A program made the position numbers and the translations under genes. Positions 1 to 7,246 of a DNA stretch of 9,800 bases are shown here, piece after piece (within the stretch, counting starts at the first letter, position 1; each line of letters starts with the position of its first letter). The DNA is from Opitutaceae bacterium UBA3033 (GTDB lineage Bacteria; Verrucomicrobiota; Verrucomicrobiia; Opitutales; Opitutaceae). The notes under the pieces are model-generated. The model was not told the origin of the DNA. It ran no database searches and saw only the letters and a program-made list of their open reading frames with translations. The stretch lies in assembly GCA_002367815.1 (NCBI GenBank), contig DFDG01000214.1, positions 1 through 9,800 of the forward strand, in the 5' to 3' direction.

Positions 1-22
1 CGATCTCCATATTGCGAACACA

Positions 23-925
23 GTGAGCAATTATCATCTCGATCATCTTCAGCATCTCGAAACCGAGGCCATCCACATCATGCGGGAGGTTGCCGGCGAA
101 TTCGAACGTCCGGCCATCCTATTTTCGGGGGGCAAGGATTCCATCTGCCTGCTGCGCCTGGCGGAAAAAGCGTTTCGCCCCTCCGAACTGCCCATGCCGC
201 TGCTCAATGTGGACACCGGCCATCATTTCCCCGAGCTCAACGAGTTTCGTGACCGGCGCGCCACTCAACTGGGGGCAAAATTGATCGTGCGCAAGGTCGA
301 GGACGCCATCGCCAGCGGCATTGCCACGCCCACCCCGGGCGAGATCAGCCGCAACCGATTGCAAATCCCCACGCTGCTCGCTGCGGCCGAGGAATTTCGT
401 TTCGACTGCCTCATCGGTGGGGCCCGGCGCGATGAGGAAAAAGCCCGCGCCAAAGAACGCTTTTTCAGCTTTCGCGACAGTTTCGGGCAATGGGATCCAA
501 AAAATCAGCGGCCGGAAATCTGGAACCTCTACAACACGCGGGTTAATCCCGGGGAACACATGCGGGCTTTTCCCATCAGCAATTGGACGGAGTCTGATGT
601 GTGGGAATACATCAAACGCGAGCAGCTCGAGGTGCCCTCGATCTATTTCAGTCACCCGCGGCAATGTTTGCGGCGGCAGAATCAATGGCTGCCGGTCAAC
701 GATCTCGTGCCGCCCAAACCAACGGAGGAGATCAAAGAACTCATCGTGCGCGTGCGCACCATCGGTGACATCATCAGCACCGGGATGATCGAGTCACCCG
801 CCGACAATATTGACGATATCATCGCCGAAATTGCGGCGGCCCGGGTCACCGAACGCGGCTCCCGCGCCGATGACCGCAGCTCTGAAGCCGCGATGGAAGA
901 CCGGAAAAAACAAGGATACTTCTAA
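23..925 (+). CDS. cysD: Sulfate adenylyltransferase subunit 2 (CysD)
   Basis: Small catalytic subunit of ATP sulfurylase; with CysN it converts sulfate and ATP to adenosine 5'-phosphosulfate (APS) in the cytoplasm, the first step of assimilatory sulfate reduction. The 300-residue protein matches the usual length (E. coli about 302). Visible motifs are the PP-loop SGGKDS (residues 35-40), VDTG (63-66), GGARRDEEKARAKER (132-146), FPISNWTE (183-190) and the typical C-terminal ending KKQGYF. The start chosen is GTG at 23, because the N-terminus (SNYHLDHLQHLETEAIHI) then aligns with the E. coli start. The frame is open back to the window edge with no Shine-Dalgarno visible, so a start further upstream cannot be excluded. 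It lies 2 bp before cysN, clearly one operon; a cysH-like gene might precede it but is outside the window. Family assignment is very secure. Confidence 0.96.
   Translation: MSNYHLDHLQHLETEAIHIMREVAGEFERPAILFSGGKDSICLLRLAEKAFRPSELPMPLLNVDTGHHFPELNEFRDRRATQLGAKLIVRKVEDAIASGIATPTPGEISRNRLQIPTLLAAAEEFRFDCLIGGARRDEEKARAKERFFSFRDSFGQWDPKNQRPEIWNLYNTRVNPGEHMRAFPISNWTESDVWEYIKREQLEVPSIYFSHPRQCLRRQNQWLPVNDLVPPKPTEEIKELIVRVRTIGDIISTGMIESPADNIDDIIAEIAAARVTERGSRADDRSSEAAMEDRKKQGYF
912..916 (+). promoter_or_regulatory. Ribosome binding site of cysN
   Basis: AAGGA lies 11 nt before the cysN ATG, inside the last codons of cysD. It is the only reasonable Shine-Dalgarno-like sequence in front of any start in this window, and suggests translational coupling of cysD and cysN. 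Confidence 0.5.
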
Positions 926-927
926 TC

Positions 928-2295
928 ATGTCCCTTTCCATTTCAGCCATCGAGACCGATCAAGTCGGCCCATCAAATCCCGGTTCTTCGATCACCCCGA
1001 TCGATATTCTGCGTTTCAACACCTGCGGCAGTGTCGATGACGGCAAGTCCACCCTCATCGGCCGTCTGCTCTATGATTCAAAGTCCCTCATGGAGGACCA
1101 GCTGGAAGCGCTCCAACGCTCCGCCGATCTCACTGGTGGTGGGCAAATCAATCTCGCCAATCTGACTGACGGACTTCGCGCCGAACGTGAACAGGGCATC
1201 ACCATTGATGTCGCCTACCGCTACTTTGCCACCCCTCGCCGAAAATTCATCATCGCGGACACCCCCGGCCACGTCCAATACACGCGCAACATGGTCACAG
1301 GTGCCTCCAACGCCAACCTGTCGATCGTGCTGGTGGATGCTCGTGCCGGCGTCATCGAGCAAAGCCGCCGACACACCTGCATTGCCGCATTGTTGCGGAT
1401 TCCCCATCTGGTCGTCGCCATCAACAAGATGGACCTCGTGGGTTGGAGCGAGGACCGCTTCAACGAAATCCGTGCCGAGTTCGAACAATTCCTTCCCCGC
1501 CTCGCCATCAAGGACGTCAAATTCATCCCCATCAGTGCGCTCAATGGTGACAATGTGGTAACGCTTTCGGACAAGACCCCATGGTATGCCGGTCCATCGC
1601 TCCTCGGTCACCTGGAGACGGTGCACATCGCGAGCGATTGGAATTTGCAGGGTTTCCGTTTCCCGGTGCAGTGGGTCAACCGGCCCAACAATCCCACGGA
1701 TGAAAAGCTGCACGACTTTCGTGGTTTCAGCGGACAGATCGCCGGCGGCATTGTGCGCCCCGGTCAACAGGTCATGGTTCTGCCCGGGGGCATGATCACC
1801 AAGGTGAAAGAAATACACACTTTGGCTGGCCCGGTTGATGAAGCCTTCTGCCCTCAATCCGTTACTTTGATACTCGAGCATGATATTGATGTCAGTCGCG
1901 GTCAGATGATCATTGGCACGGAAGATCTGCCTGGTGCGGGAACCGAATTGCTGGCCAAGGTCTGTTGGATGCACCCGCGCGCCTTATTGCCCGGTCGCAA
2001 GTTCTTGCTCAAACACACCACGCACACCACGCAGGCAGTGGTGAGCGAAATAACGCACCGGATTGATATCACCACCCTTGAGCCCGGCCCAGCTCCCTCT
2101 GGACTCGAACTGAACGACATCGGCGAGATCCGAATCCGCACGGCTGAGCAACTGGTCTACGATGGCTATCACACCAACCGCCTGACCGGCTCTTTTATTC
2201 TCATTGAACCGGGAACCCACGCGACGGTCGCGGCCGGCATGCTGTTGCCCTCCAAGGAGGTCGTTAGACCCGACGACGCCGACTTTGTGATCTGA
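928..2295 (+). CDS. cysN: Sulfate adenylyltransferase subunit 1, GTPase (CysN)
   Basis: Large, GTP-hydrolysing subunit of ATP sulfurylase; an EF-Tu-like GTPase that drives APS synthesis by CysD. The GTP-binding motifs are intact: G1 GSVDDGKS (residues 34-41), G3 DTPGH (111-115), G4 NKMD (166-169) and G5 SAL (203-205). The EF-Tu-like beta-barrel domains II and III fill the remainder. At 455 residues it ends at the close of domain III, so it is a stand-alone CysN, not a CysNC fusion with APS kinase. An N-terminal extension of about 25 residues precedes the first beta strand. ATG at 928 follows the cysD stop by 2 bp and has an AAGGA upstream. An antisense open frame of about 300 codons inside the gene is a codon-bias shadow. 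Identification is secure. Confidence 0.96.
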   Translation: MSLSISAIETDQVGPSNPGSSITPIDILRFNTCGSVDDGKSTLIGRLLYDSKSLMEDQLEALQRSADLTGGGQINLANLTDGLRAEREQGITIDVAYRYFATPRRKFIIADTPGHVQYTRNMVTGASNANLSIVLVDARAGVIEQSRRHTCIAALLRIPHLVVAINKMDLVGWSEDRFNEIRAEFEQFLPRLAIKDVKFIPISALNGDNVVTLSDKTPWYAGPSLLGHLETVHIASDWNLQGFRFPVQWVNRPNNPTDEKLHDFRGFSGQIAGGIVRPGQQVMVLPGGMITKVKEIHTLAGPVDEAFCPQSVTLILEHDIDVSRGQMIIGTEDLPGAGTELLAKVCWMHPRALLPGRKFLLKHTTHTTQAVVSEITHRIDITTLEPGPAPSGLELNDIGEIRIRTAEQLVYDGYHTNRLTGSFILIEPGTHATVAAGMLLPSKEVVRPDDADFVI

Positions 2296-2311
2296 GACCG
2301 GTGCGGCTCAC

Positions 2312-2336
2312 TTACAGGATTATTCCAATCCTGTAA
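2312..2336 (+). terminator. Perfect hairpin downstream of cysN
   Basis: A perfect 10-bp inverted repeat, TTACAGGATT and AATCCTGTAA with a 5-nt ATTCC loop, begins 16 nt after the cysN stop. Its position suggests 3'-end formation or RNA stabilisation for the cysDN transcript. There is no T-tract on either strand (AAAATC follows), so it is not a standard intrinsic terminator and could instead be a protein-binding palindrome. Confidence 0.4.
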
Positions 2337-2609
2337 AATCATGTTATTACCGCTGCCATGAAAGGCGTCGTCCTGCCATCCCACCAACCGCTCGCACGCT
2401 TGATGGCGCGAAGTCGACCGGCAACCGGACAACTGCCGACAACCATAACCACATTCAGATTGTCGATGAATTGGGCTCAAACCAATACTCATGAAATAGC
2501 GCCGTATAACCCATCGCTGCTCGACCTCAACATCTGCGTAGGCATCAAGTATGACCGAGCAAGCCGCTTGGCCAAATGCCCATTGCTTCATTAAACAACC
2601 CTACCCGAT
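2337..2609. other. Intergenic region without a convincing gene
   Basis: About 270 bp between the cysN hairpin and the PHP gene. Short open frames exist on both strands (78 codons on + at 2358-2594; on - the last part of a 140-codon frame running into cysN), but neither resembles a known family, has a plausible ribosome site or a domain-like composition. No tRNA, known riboswitch or insertion-sequence end is recognisable. It presumably holds the promoter of the following hydrolase genes, although I cannot point to clear -35/-10 elements. A small RNA or decayed gene is possible. Confidence 0.4.
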
Positions 2610-3491
2610 ATGATGAAAATTGAAAATCCCTACGCCGGTCTCGATTACAGCAACTGGTTGCGCGGCAATCTCCATGCTCACACCACCGCCAGCGATGGAC
2701 GCGCCCCGATTCAGGATGTCATCAATGCCTACGCCACTTTGGGTCATGATTTTCTAATGATCAGTGATCATGACATCCTCACGAATGAGGATGACTACGC
2801 CAAACTGGACAACCGCGGCCTAATATTGATTCCGGGCAATGAGGTGACCCGCAATGGTCCACACTTGCTGCACGTGGGAGCCGATAGTTTGATCGAGCCA
2901 AGTGCCGATCGCCAACAGGTCATTGATGCCATCAATGCCAGTTCCGGGTTTGCCGTGATCAACCACCCCAATTGGTTGAGTGATTTCAACCATTGCTCTT
3001 TTGAAAATCTGGCCGCATGGAGCAACTACCTCGGCATGGAAATCTTCAACGGGGTCATCTGCCGACTGGACGGCTCGCCCTACGCCACCGACAAGTGGGA
3101 TCGCCTGCTCTCTCGTGGTCGCCGGGTCTGGGGTTTCGCCAATGATGATAGTCATCTGCCGGTGGTTGATGTCGGGCTCGGTTGGAACGTGGTCAACACC
3201 AAGGAACGCAGCGTGGAGGGTATATTGAACGCGATGCAACGCGGCAGTTTCTATGGATCCACCGGCGTGACCATCACCGCGATCGAAATCACTGGAAATC
3301 GCATTCGGGTGGAAACCGAGAATGCCGACCGTATTCTCGCCTACCAACAGGTCGGTTCGGAATTTGCCCGCGCCGATGCCTCCGCCATAGACATCGAAGT
3401 TCCCGCCAAAGCCAAATATGTCCGGATCGAATGTCTCGGCCGAGGGGGGCGTTCCGCCTGGACCCAGCCGTTTTATATCAGCGCGGAGTAA
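2610..3491 (+). CDS. PHP-domain metal-dependent hydrolase (CehA/McbA-like)
   Basis: Predicted metallohydrolase of the PHP superfamily (293 aa), probably a cytoplasmic phosphoesterase or esterase; the substrate is unknown. Metal-binding motifs run in the expected order: HAHT with H22 and H24, SDG with D29, SDHD (52-55), GNE with E78, PHLLH (84-88), NHP with H119, and NDDSH (178-182). Residues from about 215 to 290 look like a small beta-rich C-terminal domain ending in a VRIE...AWTQPFYI segment, common in PHP proteins of this type. No signal peptide is visible. Two ATGs are adjacent (2610 and 2613) without a Shine-Dalgarno, so the start is uncertain by one codon. It is followed after 21 bp by the SGNH hydrolase, suggesting one operon. 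The superfamily is confident, the function is not. Confidence 0.85.
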   Translation: MMKIENPYAGLDYSNWLRGNLHAHTTASDGRAPIQDVINAYATLGHDFLMISDHDILTNEDDYAKLDNRGLILIPGNEVTRNGPHLLHVGADSLIEPSADRQQVIDAINASSGFAVINHPNWLSDFNHCSFENLAAWSNYLGMEIFNGVICRLDGSPYATDKWDRLLSRGRRVWGFANDDSHLPVVDVGLGWNVVNTKERSVEGILNAMQRGSFYGSTGVTITAIEITGNRIRVETENADRILAYQQVGSEFARADASAIDIEVPAKAKYVRIECLGRGGRSAWTQPFYISAE

Positions 3492-3512
3492 CTTTCCTGC
3501 CTCAGTAAAGCC

Positions 3513-4129
3513 ATGAACCTCTATGTAATCGGCGATAGCATTTCGATTCACTATGGACCGTATCTGAAAAAACAGCTGCATGGGGTCGTGGGTTACGCCC
3601 GTAAAGAGGGTGAAGAAGAAGTGCGGCTGAACTTGGATAATCCCAGCGGGGCAAATGGGGGAGATTCGTCCATGGTGTTTCATTTCTACAAGGCAAGGCA
3701 AAGACCGGAGGAATCGATGCCGATCTAATACTCGTCAACTGTGGTTTGCATGACATCAAGACGTATCGGGATTCCGGAAAGAAGCAGGTGGCGATTGAAA
3801 ATTACGCCTCCAATTTGCGCGTGATCATTCAAACCATAACAGCCATGAAACCAAAGATGGTTTGGGTTCGCACCACGCCCTTGGATGAAAATGTGCATAA
3901 TGCCCGGGGCGTCGGTTTTCTCCGCTTCAACGTCGATCATGAAGCTTACAATCTGGTCGCCGACGAAATCATGCATGAGGCCGCAGTCCCGGTAATTGAT
4001 CTCCACACCTTCACCGCCAACCTCGGTCCCGATCTCTACTGTGACCACGTTCATTTCCATGAACCCATCCGCGAAAAACAAGACGCCTACATTGCTGGTT
4101 GGTTGGACCCGTTCAAATCCCGCCCCTGA
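3513..4129 (+). pseudogene. SGNH/GDSL hydrolase, broken by a frameshift
   Basis: The gene is split over two frames. Frame one (from ATG 3513) encodes VIGDSIS with the nucleophile block GDS (G7-D8-S9) and NGGDS (49-52), then runs into a stop at 3726-3728. The other frame, readable from about 3695 to 4129, continues as ...TGGIDADLILVNCGLHDIK..., containing a block III variant GLHD and the block V Asp/His of DHVHFHE. Adding one base near 3695 gives a 205-residue protein of normal size for this esterase/acylesterase family, with catalytic Ser9, Asp178 and His181. The break lies in the repetitive sequence at 3690-3703. It could be a genuine mutation or an assembly indel; the rest of the gene is well preserved. 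Its 21-bp gaps to both neighbours suggest it belongs to a three-gene operon. The natural substrate is unknown, perhaps an acylated carbohydrate. Confidence 0.85.
3690..3703 (+). repeat. Short direct repeat at the frameshift site
   Basis: The sequence AAGGCAAGGCAAAG is two AAGGC(A) units followed by AAAG. Restoring one A gives AAG GCA AAG GCA AAG (KAKAK) and rejoins the two halves of the SGNH gene. Removing one AAGGC unit also rejoins them (KAK). Slippage in this repeat is the likely origin of the frameshift. Confidence 0.6.
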
Positions 4130-4150
4130 TTCGGGACGTCTGACAATCGT

Positions 4151-4864
4151 ATGCGTTGGATCGCGATAATAGGTTTGGCCATCTGCATCATGGGTTCAGC
4201 CGCTGCCAAAGAAGGGGTCATTCTATTACACGGACTGGCCCGGACCAATTCCAGCATGGCCAAGATGGCAGCCCCTTTGGCTGACGCAGGATATGTCGCA
4301 GTCAATGTCGGCTACCCTTCGCGCACCGCGACGATTGATGAGTTGAGTGATGCTGCTATTGGTTCCGCTCTGCGGCACGAGTCATTACTTGAATGTCGGA
4401 AAATCAATTTCGTCACGCATTCCCTGGGCGGAATTCTGGTGCGGGCCTACTTCAAAAATCACTCTGAACCGCGCCTCGGACGCGTCGTCATGCTTGGCCC
4501 ACCCAATCAGGGCAGCGAGCTGGCCGATAAATTGGGCGATTGGTGGTTGTATCAAAAGATCAACGGCCCCGCCGGAAACGAACTTGGCACCACCACGGAT
4601 TCCAAACCCAATCAATTGGGTCCGGTTGAATTCGAACTTGGTATCATTGCGGGTGACCGTTCCATCAATTGGATCAACAGCCTGATTATTCCCGGCGAGG
4701 ACGACGGCAAAGTATCGGTCGAGCGGATTAGGATTGAAGGCATGAAAGCCCACCTCGTAATCCATGCCCCACACCCGTTCATAATGAAGAACAAAACCGC
4801 GATTGCCCAGACGATTGAGTTTCTTAAGACCGGACAATTCAGTCCAAGTGAAACACTTCCTTGA
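4151..4864 (+). CDS. Exported alpha/beta hydrolase (lipase/esterase-like)
   Basis: A 237-residue serine hydrolase predicted to be secreted or periplasmic. Residues 1-19 form a signal peptide (MRW, then a hydrophobic stretch, ending GSAAA before KE). The mature part starts directly with the first core strand and the oxyanion motif LLHG (25-28). The nucleophile elbow THSLGG gives Ser91. The acid is probably D184 or D185 in PGEDDG, and the His is probably H208 in HPFIM. The compact form resembles the LipA/PGAP1-like alpha/beta hydrolases annotated as permease or triacylglycerol lipases. The substrate is not predictable. ATG 4151 lies 21 bp after the SGNH gene with no Shine-Dalgarno, so cotranscription is likely. 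Its 3' end overlaps the convergent rhaM by 26 bp. Confidence 0.85.
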   Translation: MRWIAIIGLAICIMGSAAAKEGVILLHGLARTNSSMAKMAAPLADAGYVAVNVGYPSRTATIDELSDAAIGSALRHESLLECRKINFVTHSLGGILVRAYFKNHSEPRLGRVVMLGPPNQGSELADKLGDWWLYQKINGPAGNELGTTTDSKPNQLGPVEFELGIIAGDRSINWINSLIIPGEDDGKVSVERIRIEGMKAHLVIHAPHPFIMKNKTAIAQTIEFLKTGQFSPSETLP

Positions 4865-5153
4865 GCGTTTCGGCGACCGGACTGTTATCAGGATTTGAGG
4901 GCATGATATCACACATGTGGGCCCACCAGCGTTTACACACGGGCGTCTCGGCAATCGCAGCCCAGCGGGCTTCGTCTTCGATCTCGGCATAGGCAAATAG
5001 CTGCCGCGTCGCAGAGAGCAGGAAAATGCTGTAGTTGTGCACGCCGTGTGCTTTGAGCACACTCTCGAGTTCAGGCCAGATAGGGCTGTGCCGTTTCCCG
5101 TATTCAGCTTCGTCGCCGGCGTTAAGTTGCATGACAAATGCTTGGCGAATCAT
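4839..5153 (-). CDS. rhaM: L-rhamnose mutarotase (RhaM)
   Basis: Interconverts the alpha and beta anomers of L-rhamnose (the family also acts on some related sugars), feeding the isomerase step of rhamnose catabolism. The 104-residue length is identical to E. coli RhaM. The start MIRQAFVMQL, RHSPIWPELE, HGVHNYSIFL, CKRWWAHMCDIMPSNPDNSP and the ending LKEVFHLD align closely with it. The proposed active-site residues Tyr18 and His22 and the WW pair are present. I chose ATG at 5153 over an in-frame GTG at 5198, which overlaps the upstream stop, because the family start matches exactly. It lies 41 bp behind the isomerase gene on the same strand, so the two are probably cotranscribed. The partner isomerase is not of the usual RhaA type. 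Confidence 0.95.
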   Translation of the reverse strand: MIRQAFVMQLNAGDEAEYGKRHSPIWPELESVLKAHGVHNYSIFLLSATRQLFAYAEIEDEARWAAIAETPVCKRWWAHMCDIMPSNPDNSPVAETLKEVFHLD

Positions 5154-5194
5154 GGTGGGTATTTTTCGATTTGGTTGGGAAATACAGAGAGGGC

Positions 5195-6622
5195 TCACAC
5201 GACGCGAATCGCTGCGAGTCCGAGCAAGGCGCCGAGTCGATCCAATCGATCACCGATATGCCCGATGCCCACGGCACAATGGTGCGCCGGACCGTGTTGA
5301 TTCCAGCGAGTCACGAATTCACGTGCGCCGCAGGAGAATCGATACCGACTGTTGGTATTGCCGATTTCCATGATGGGCCCGGCGACCGATTCCGCTTCGG
5401 CATAAAGAAGTGCGAGCTTGCCCTCCTCGGTTTCGATCACCGATAGCAGCGTCACCGGGCCGTGCTTGACCGCCATCTCCACCGAGACACCTCGTCCAAC
5501 TTTTCCGTGAAAAACATCCAAAGGGCGGACCTTGGTTTTGCCCTGCGCTATTGCAATGTGCCCGGGGCCATCATGCCCCATCAACACCACATTATCCTTG
5601 AAATCCATCGCGTAGTATTCGGTGAACGAACCACCCACCCCAAACAGATCCATGATCTTCATGGCCTGCACATTTTTGACTTCGTATTCACCCGCCACTG
5701 GAATGCCCCGCGCCGTAAGCAGTGATGTGCCCAAAATAATCGAGGCGATTGTCGCCTCATTTTCAGCGACTCCGGTGCCTTTGTAGAAATACGCCATCGA
5801 ACCCAAACGGTATTCCGCGACCAATCGATCCAAAGCCACCGAAGTGCGCGCGGCCTCCGCCAAATCTTCCACCGGGCAATCGGCCTGCACGTCGAAGGTG
5901 GCATGAAACTCCGCGAGTTTGGTTATAATCTCCGCCGCCTGCACTTCGCGGCGCAGCGCGGATAGTTCATCCACTTCGAGCAACTCGATGTGCGTGCCAA
6001 AGGTTGTGCACTGCAGCGTGGTGTCCGAATAAATATCAAGCATTCCGCCGTAATAATGGCCCATCAAACCAAGCCGGTTGCCATACATGGCTGCGCTGAC
6101 CCGGGCCGCCTCGACCCAGGCATCCACTTCGCGCCAACATTGCGGGTCATCCTCCAAAGTCCCGGTGATCTGATGAAAGGTGACCCCGGCGCGTTTGAAC
6201 ACATTGGCAATCTCCGGCACCGGGCAGGCCGAGCAATGCGCGAGCCACTCGCCTGTCATTTTGGTGCGATCACCCATCCGATTGAATGCCGCATAGTCGA
6301 TCGCCGCCGTCGGCTGCAGATTGAGAATGATAACCGGCACCTTAGCCCGCAGCACGACCGGCAACACTGTGGACGAAAGCGCATAGGTAGTGACGTGTAA
6401 AAAGATGACATCCACATCGGCCTGTCGGAGTTCGCGTCCGGCGGCATAGGCCCGGTCGGGATTGTCCACCAAACCGACATTGACCACCTCAACTCCCTCA
6501 CGCCCAAGTTTCTCCGCCACGCGCCCGACGTAAGCTTCAAGGCGTTCCTTCAACCCAGCAAACTGCGGCCAGTAAGCATCCAGCCCTATACCGAAGAGTC
6601 CGATTTTCAAAGGGGTAATCAT
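5195..6622 (-). CDS. L-fucose/L-arabinose isomerase family protein
   Basis: A 475-residue member of the FucI/AraA-type aldose-ketose isomerase superfamily. It opens with IGLFGIGLDAYWPQF, the usual N-terminal Rossmann-like start of AraA-like proteins. Candidate Mn-binding residues occur in order: Glu312 or Glu314 (VAGEYEVK), Glu335 (GGSFTEYY), His350 or His355 (GHDGPGH) and His447/His448 (PAHHCAVG). These correspond, from knowledge of E. coli AraA, to its two glutamates and two histidines. The fold is clear, but AraA, FucI or a separate subfamily cannot be distinguished by eye. The gene immediately upstream of rhaM suggests a substrate such as L-rhamnose, L-fucose or another 6-deoxysugar. The start ATG 6622 has no Shine-Dalgarno; a candidate promoter sits only 8 nt upstream of it. 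It is transcribed divergently from the Rrf2 regulator. Confidence 0.85.
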   Translation of the reverse strand: MITPLKIGLFGIGLDAYWPQFAGLKERLEAYVGRVAEKLGREGVEVVNVGLVDNPDRAYAAGRELRQADVDVIFLHVTTYALSSTVLPVVLRAKVPVIILNLQPTAAIDYAAFNRMGDRTKMTGEWLAHCSACPVPEIANVFKRAGVTFHQITGTLEDDPQCWREVDAWVEAARVSAAMYGNRLGLMGHYYGGMLDIYSDTTLQCTTFGTHIELLEVDELSALRREVQAAEIITKLAEFHATFDVQADCPVEDLAEAARTSVALDRLVAEYRLGSMAYFYKGTGVAENEATIASIILGTSLLTARGIPVAGEYEVKNVQAMKIMDLFGVGGSFTEYYAMDFKDNVVLMGHDGPGHIAIAQGKTKVRPLDVFHGKVGRGVSVEMAVKHGPVTLLSVIETEEGKLALLYAEAESVAGPIMEIGNTNSRYRFSCGAREFVTRWNQHGPAHHCAVGIGHIGDRLDRLGALLGLAAIRVV

Positions 6623-6630
6623 GTTGAAGG

Positions 6631-6658
6631 TTCATACCCAAAACCAATTGATTGTCGG
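6631..6658 (-). promoter_or_regulatory. Candidate promoter of the isomerase-rhaM operon
   Basis: On the - strand, CCGACA (-35, 4 of 6 consensus) is followed after 16 nt by TATGAA (-10, 4 of 6). The ATG at 6622 begins only 8 nt after the -10 box, so the mRNA would have a very short leader or none. This is a weak match, supported mainly by its position in the divergent intergenic region. Confidence 0.3.
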
Positions 6659-6710
6659 GCTAAAGCCGAAACATCGGCCAGTCATCTATTAACGCGCCAC
6701 GCAAAAGTGA

Positions 6711-6738
6711 TTGCATAGTCATGCTTAGCCATTACTTA
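6711..6738 (+). promoter_or_regulatory. Candidate promoter of the Rrf2 regulator gene
   Basis: TTGCAT, a 16-nt spacer and TACTTA lie 9 nt before the GTG start at 6748. The layout and distances are identical to those in front of cysK (TTGACC, 16 nt, TACTTT, 9 nt, ATG). Surrounding bases are also similar: CCATTACTTAA here and CCAATACTTTA there. It may be a promoter, a common operator, or both overlapping; the palindrome ACTTAAGT lies at 6734-6741. Confidence 0.4.
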
Positions 6739-6747
6739 AGTTCTTTA

Positions 6748-7161
6748 GTGAAGATTTCAGTAAAGATTGATTATGCCTGTAGAGTGTTGGCAGAAATGGC
6801 CCGTTTTCAAGGCACGGGCGAATTGGCACAAATCGATCATTTGGCCAAAACCGAAGCCGTGCCCGCCAATTTTCTCGCTCAAATCCTGGGTGAATTACGC
6901 AACGGCGGTCTCGTTGTCAGCAAACGAGGGATTCAGGGTGGCTATGCTTTGGCCAAGCCACCCGACCAGATCTCGCTCTATGATATTATCAAGGTAATCG
7001 ACGGGGAATTAATCGAATTCAGTGGCAACTACGATGGCCGTAGCGGGCGGCGCATGAAGGAAATCTGGGGGGATATTCGCGCAACTTTGGACGAAAAAGC
7101 CAAAAGCTACACCCTCGATACACTTGTCGCCAAGGATGACGCCGAGATGTATCACATTTGA
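6748..7161 (+). CDS. Rrf2-family transcriptional regulator, probably of cysteine metabolism
   Basis: A 137-residue winged-helix repressor of the Rrf2 family. The N-terminus KISVKIDYACRVLAEMA, the recognition region around residues 39-60, the wing KRGIQGGYALAK (59-70), the following helix ISLYDIIKVIDG (75-86) and the C-terminal IWGDI...TLDTL dimer segment are all typical. The cluster of three cysteines found in IscR-type Fe-S sensors is absent: the only cysteine is Cys11. With cysK directly downstream, a CymR-like role sensing cysteine or O-acetylserine status is the best inference. I chose GTG 6748 over ATG 6721: the nine extra residues are foreign to the family, and GTG puts the upstream boxes at the same distance as in cysK. 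An 85-bp gap separates it from cysK. Confidence 0.9.
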   Translation: MKISVKIDYACRVLAEMARFQGTGELAQIDHLAKTEAVPANFLAQILGELRNGGLVVSKRGIQGGYALAKPPDQISLYDIIKVIDGELIEFSGNYDGRSGRRMKEIWGDIRATLDEKAKSYTLDTLVAKDDAEMYHI

Positions 7162-7209
7162 GCCCCAACCAGGCTGAAACTCCGATGACACAGATTCAAA
7201 CCGCCAAGC

Positions 7210-7237
7210 TTGACCAATAACTCTATTCCAATACTTT
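7210..7237 (+). promoter_or_regulatory. Candidate promoter/operator of cysK
   Basis: TTGACC, a 16-nt spacer and TACTTT end 9 nt before the cysK ATG at 7247. The region is markedly AT-rich compared with its surroundings. The spacer contains TATTCCAAT, which also occurs in the hairpin behind cysN. Same geometry as in front of the Rrf2 gene. If real, the transcript starts at or a few bases before the ATG. Confidence 0.45.
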
Positions 7238-7246
7238 ATATACCTT

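Noticed and set aside
1078..1974. Antisense open frame of 298 codons opposite cysN
   Set aside because: It lies wholly inside a well-conserved gene, resembles no family and is explained by codon bias. The same holds for antisense frames opposite cysD (119-685), the PHP gene (2820-3701) and the alpha/beta hydrolase with rhaM (4385-5137).
2358..2594. 78-codon open frame on + in the cysN-PHP gap, and a 140-codon - frame at 2169-2591
   Set aside because: No recognisable motif, low-complexity arginine/serine/cysteine-rich translation and no start signal; the - frame runs into cysN. Not supported as genes.
3684..3710. Programmed -1 frameshift in the SGNH gene
   Set aside because: The direction fits a -1 shift, but there is no X XXY YYZ slippery heptamer and no obvious stimulatory hairpin or internal Shine-Dalgarno. 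SGNH hydrolases are not known to need one. A repeat slip is simpler.
5154..5198. Upstream GTG (5198) start for rhaM overlapping the isomerase stop
   Set aside because: It would add 15 residues absent from the family; the ATG at 5153 gives exactly the known 104-residue protein.
6721..6747. ATG 6721 as start of the Rrf2 regulator
   Set aside because: The nine added residues do not match Rrf2 N-termini and would place the shared promoter-like boxes inside the coding region.
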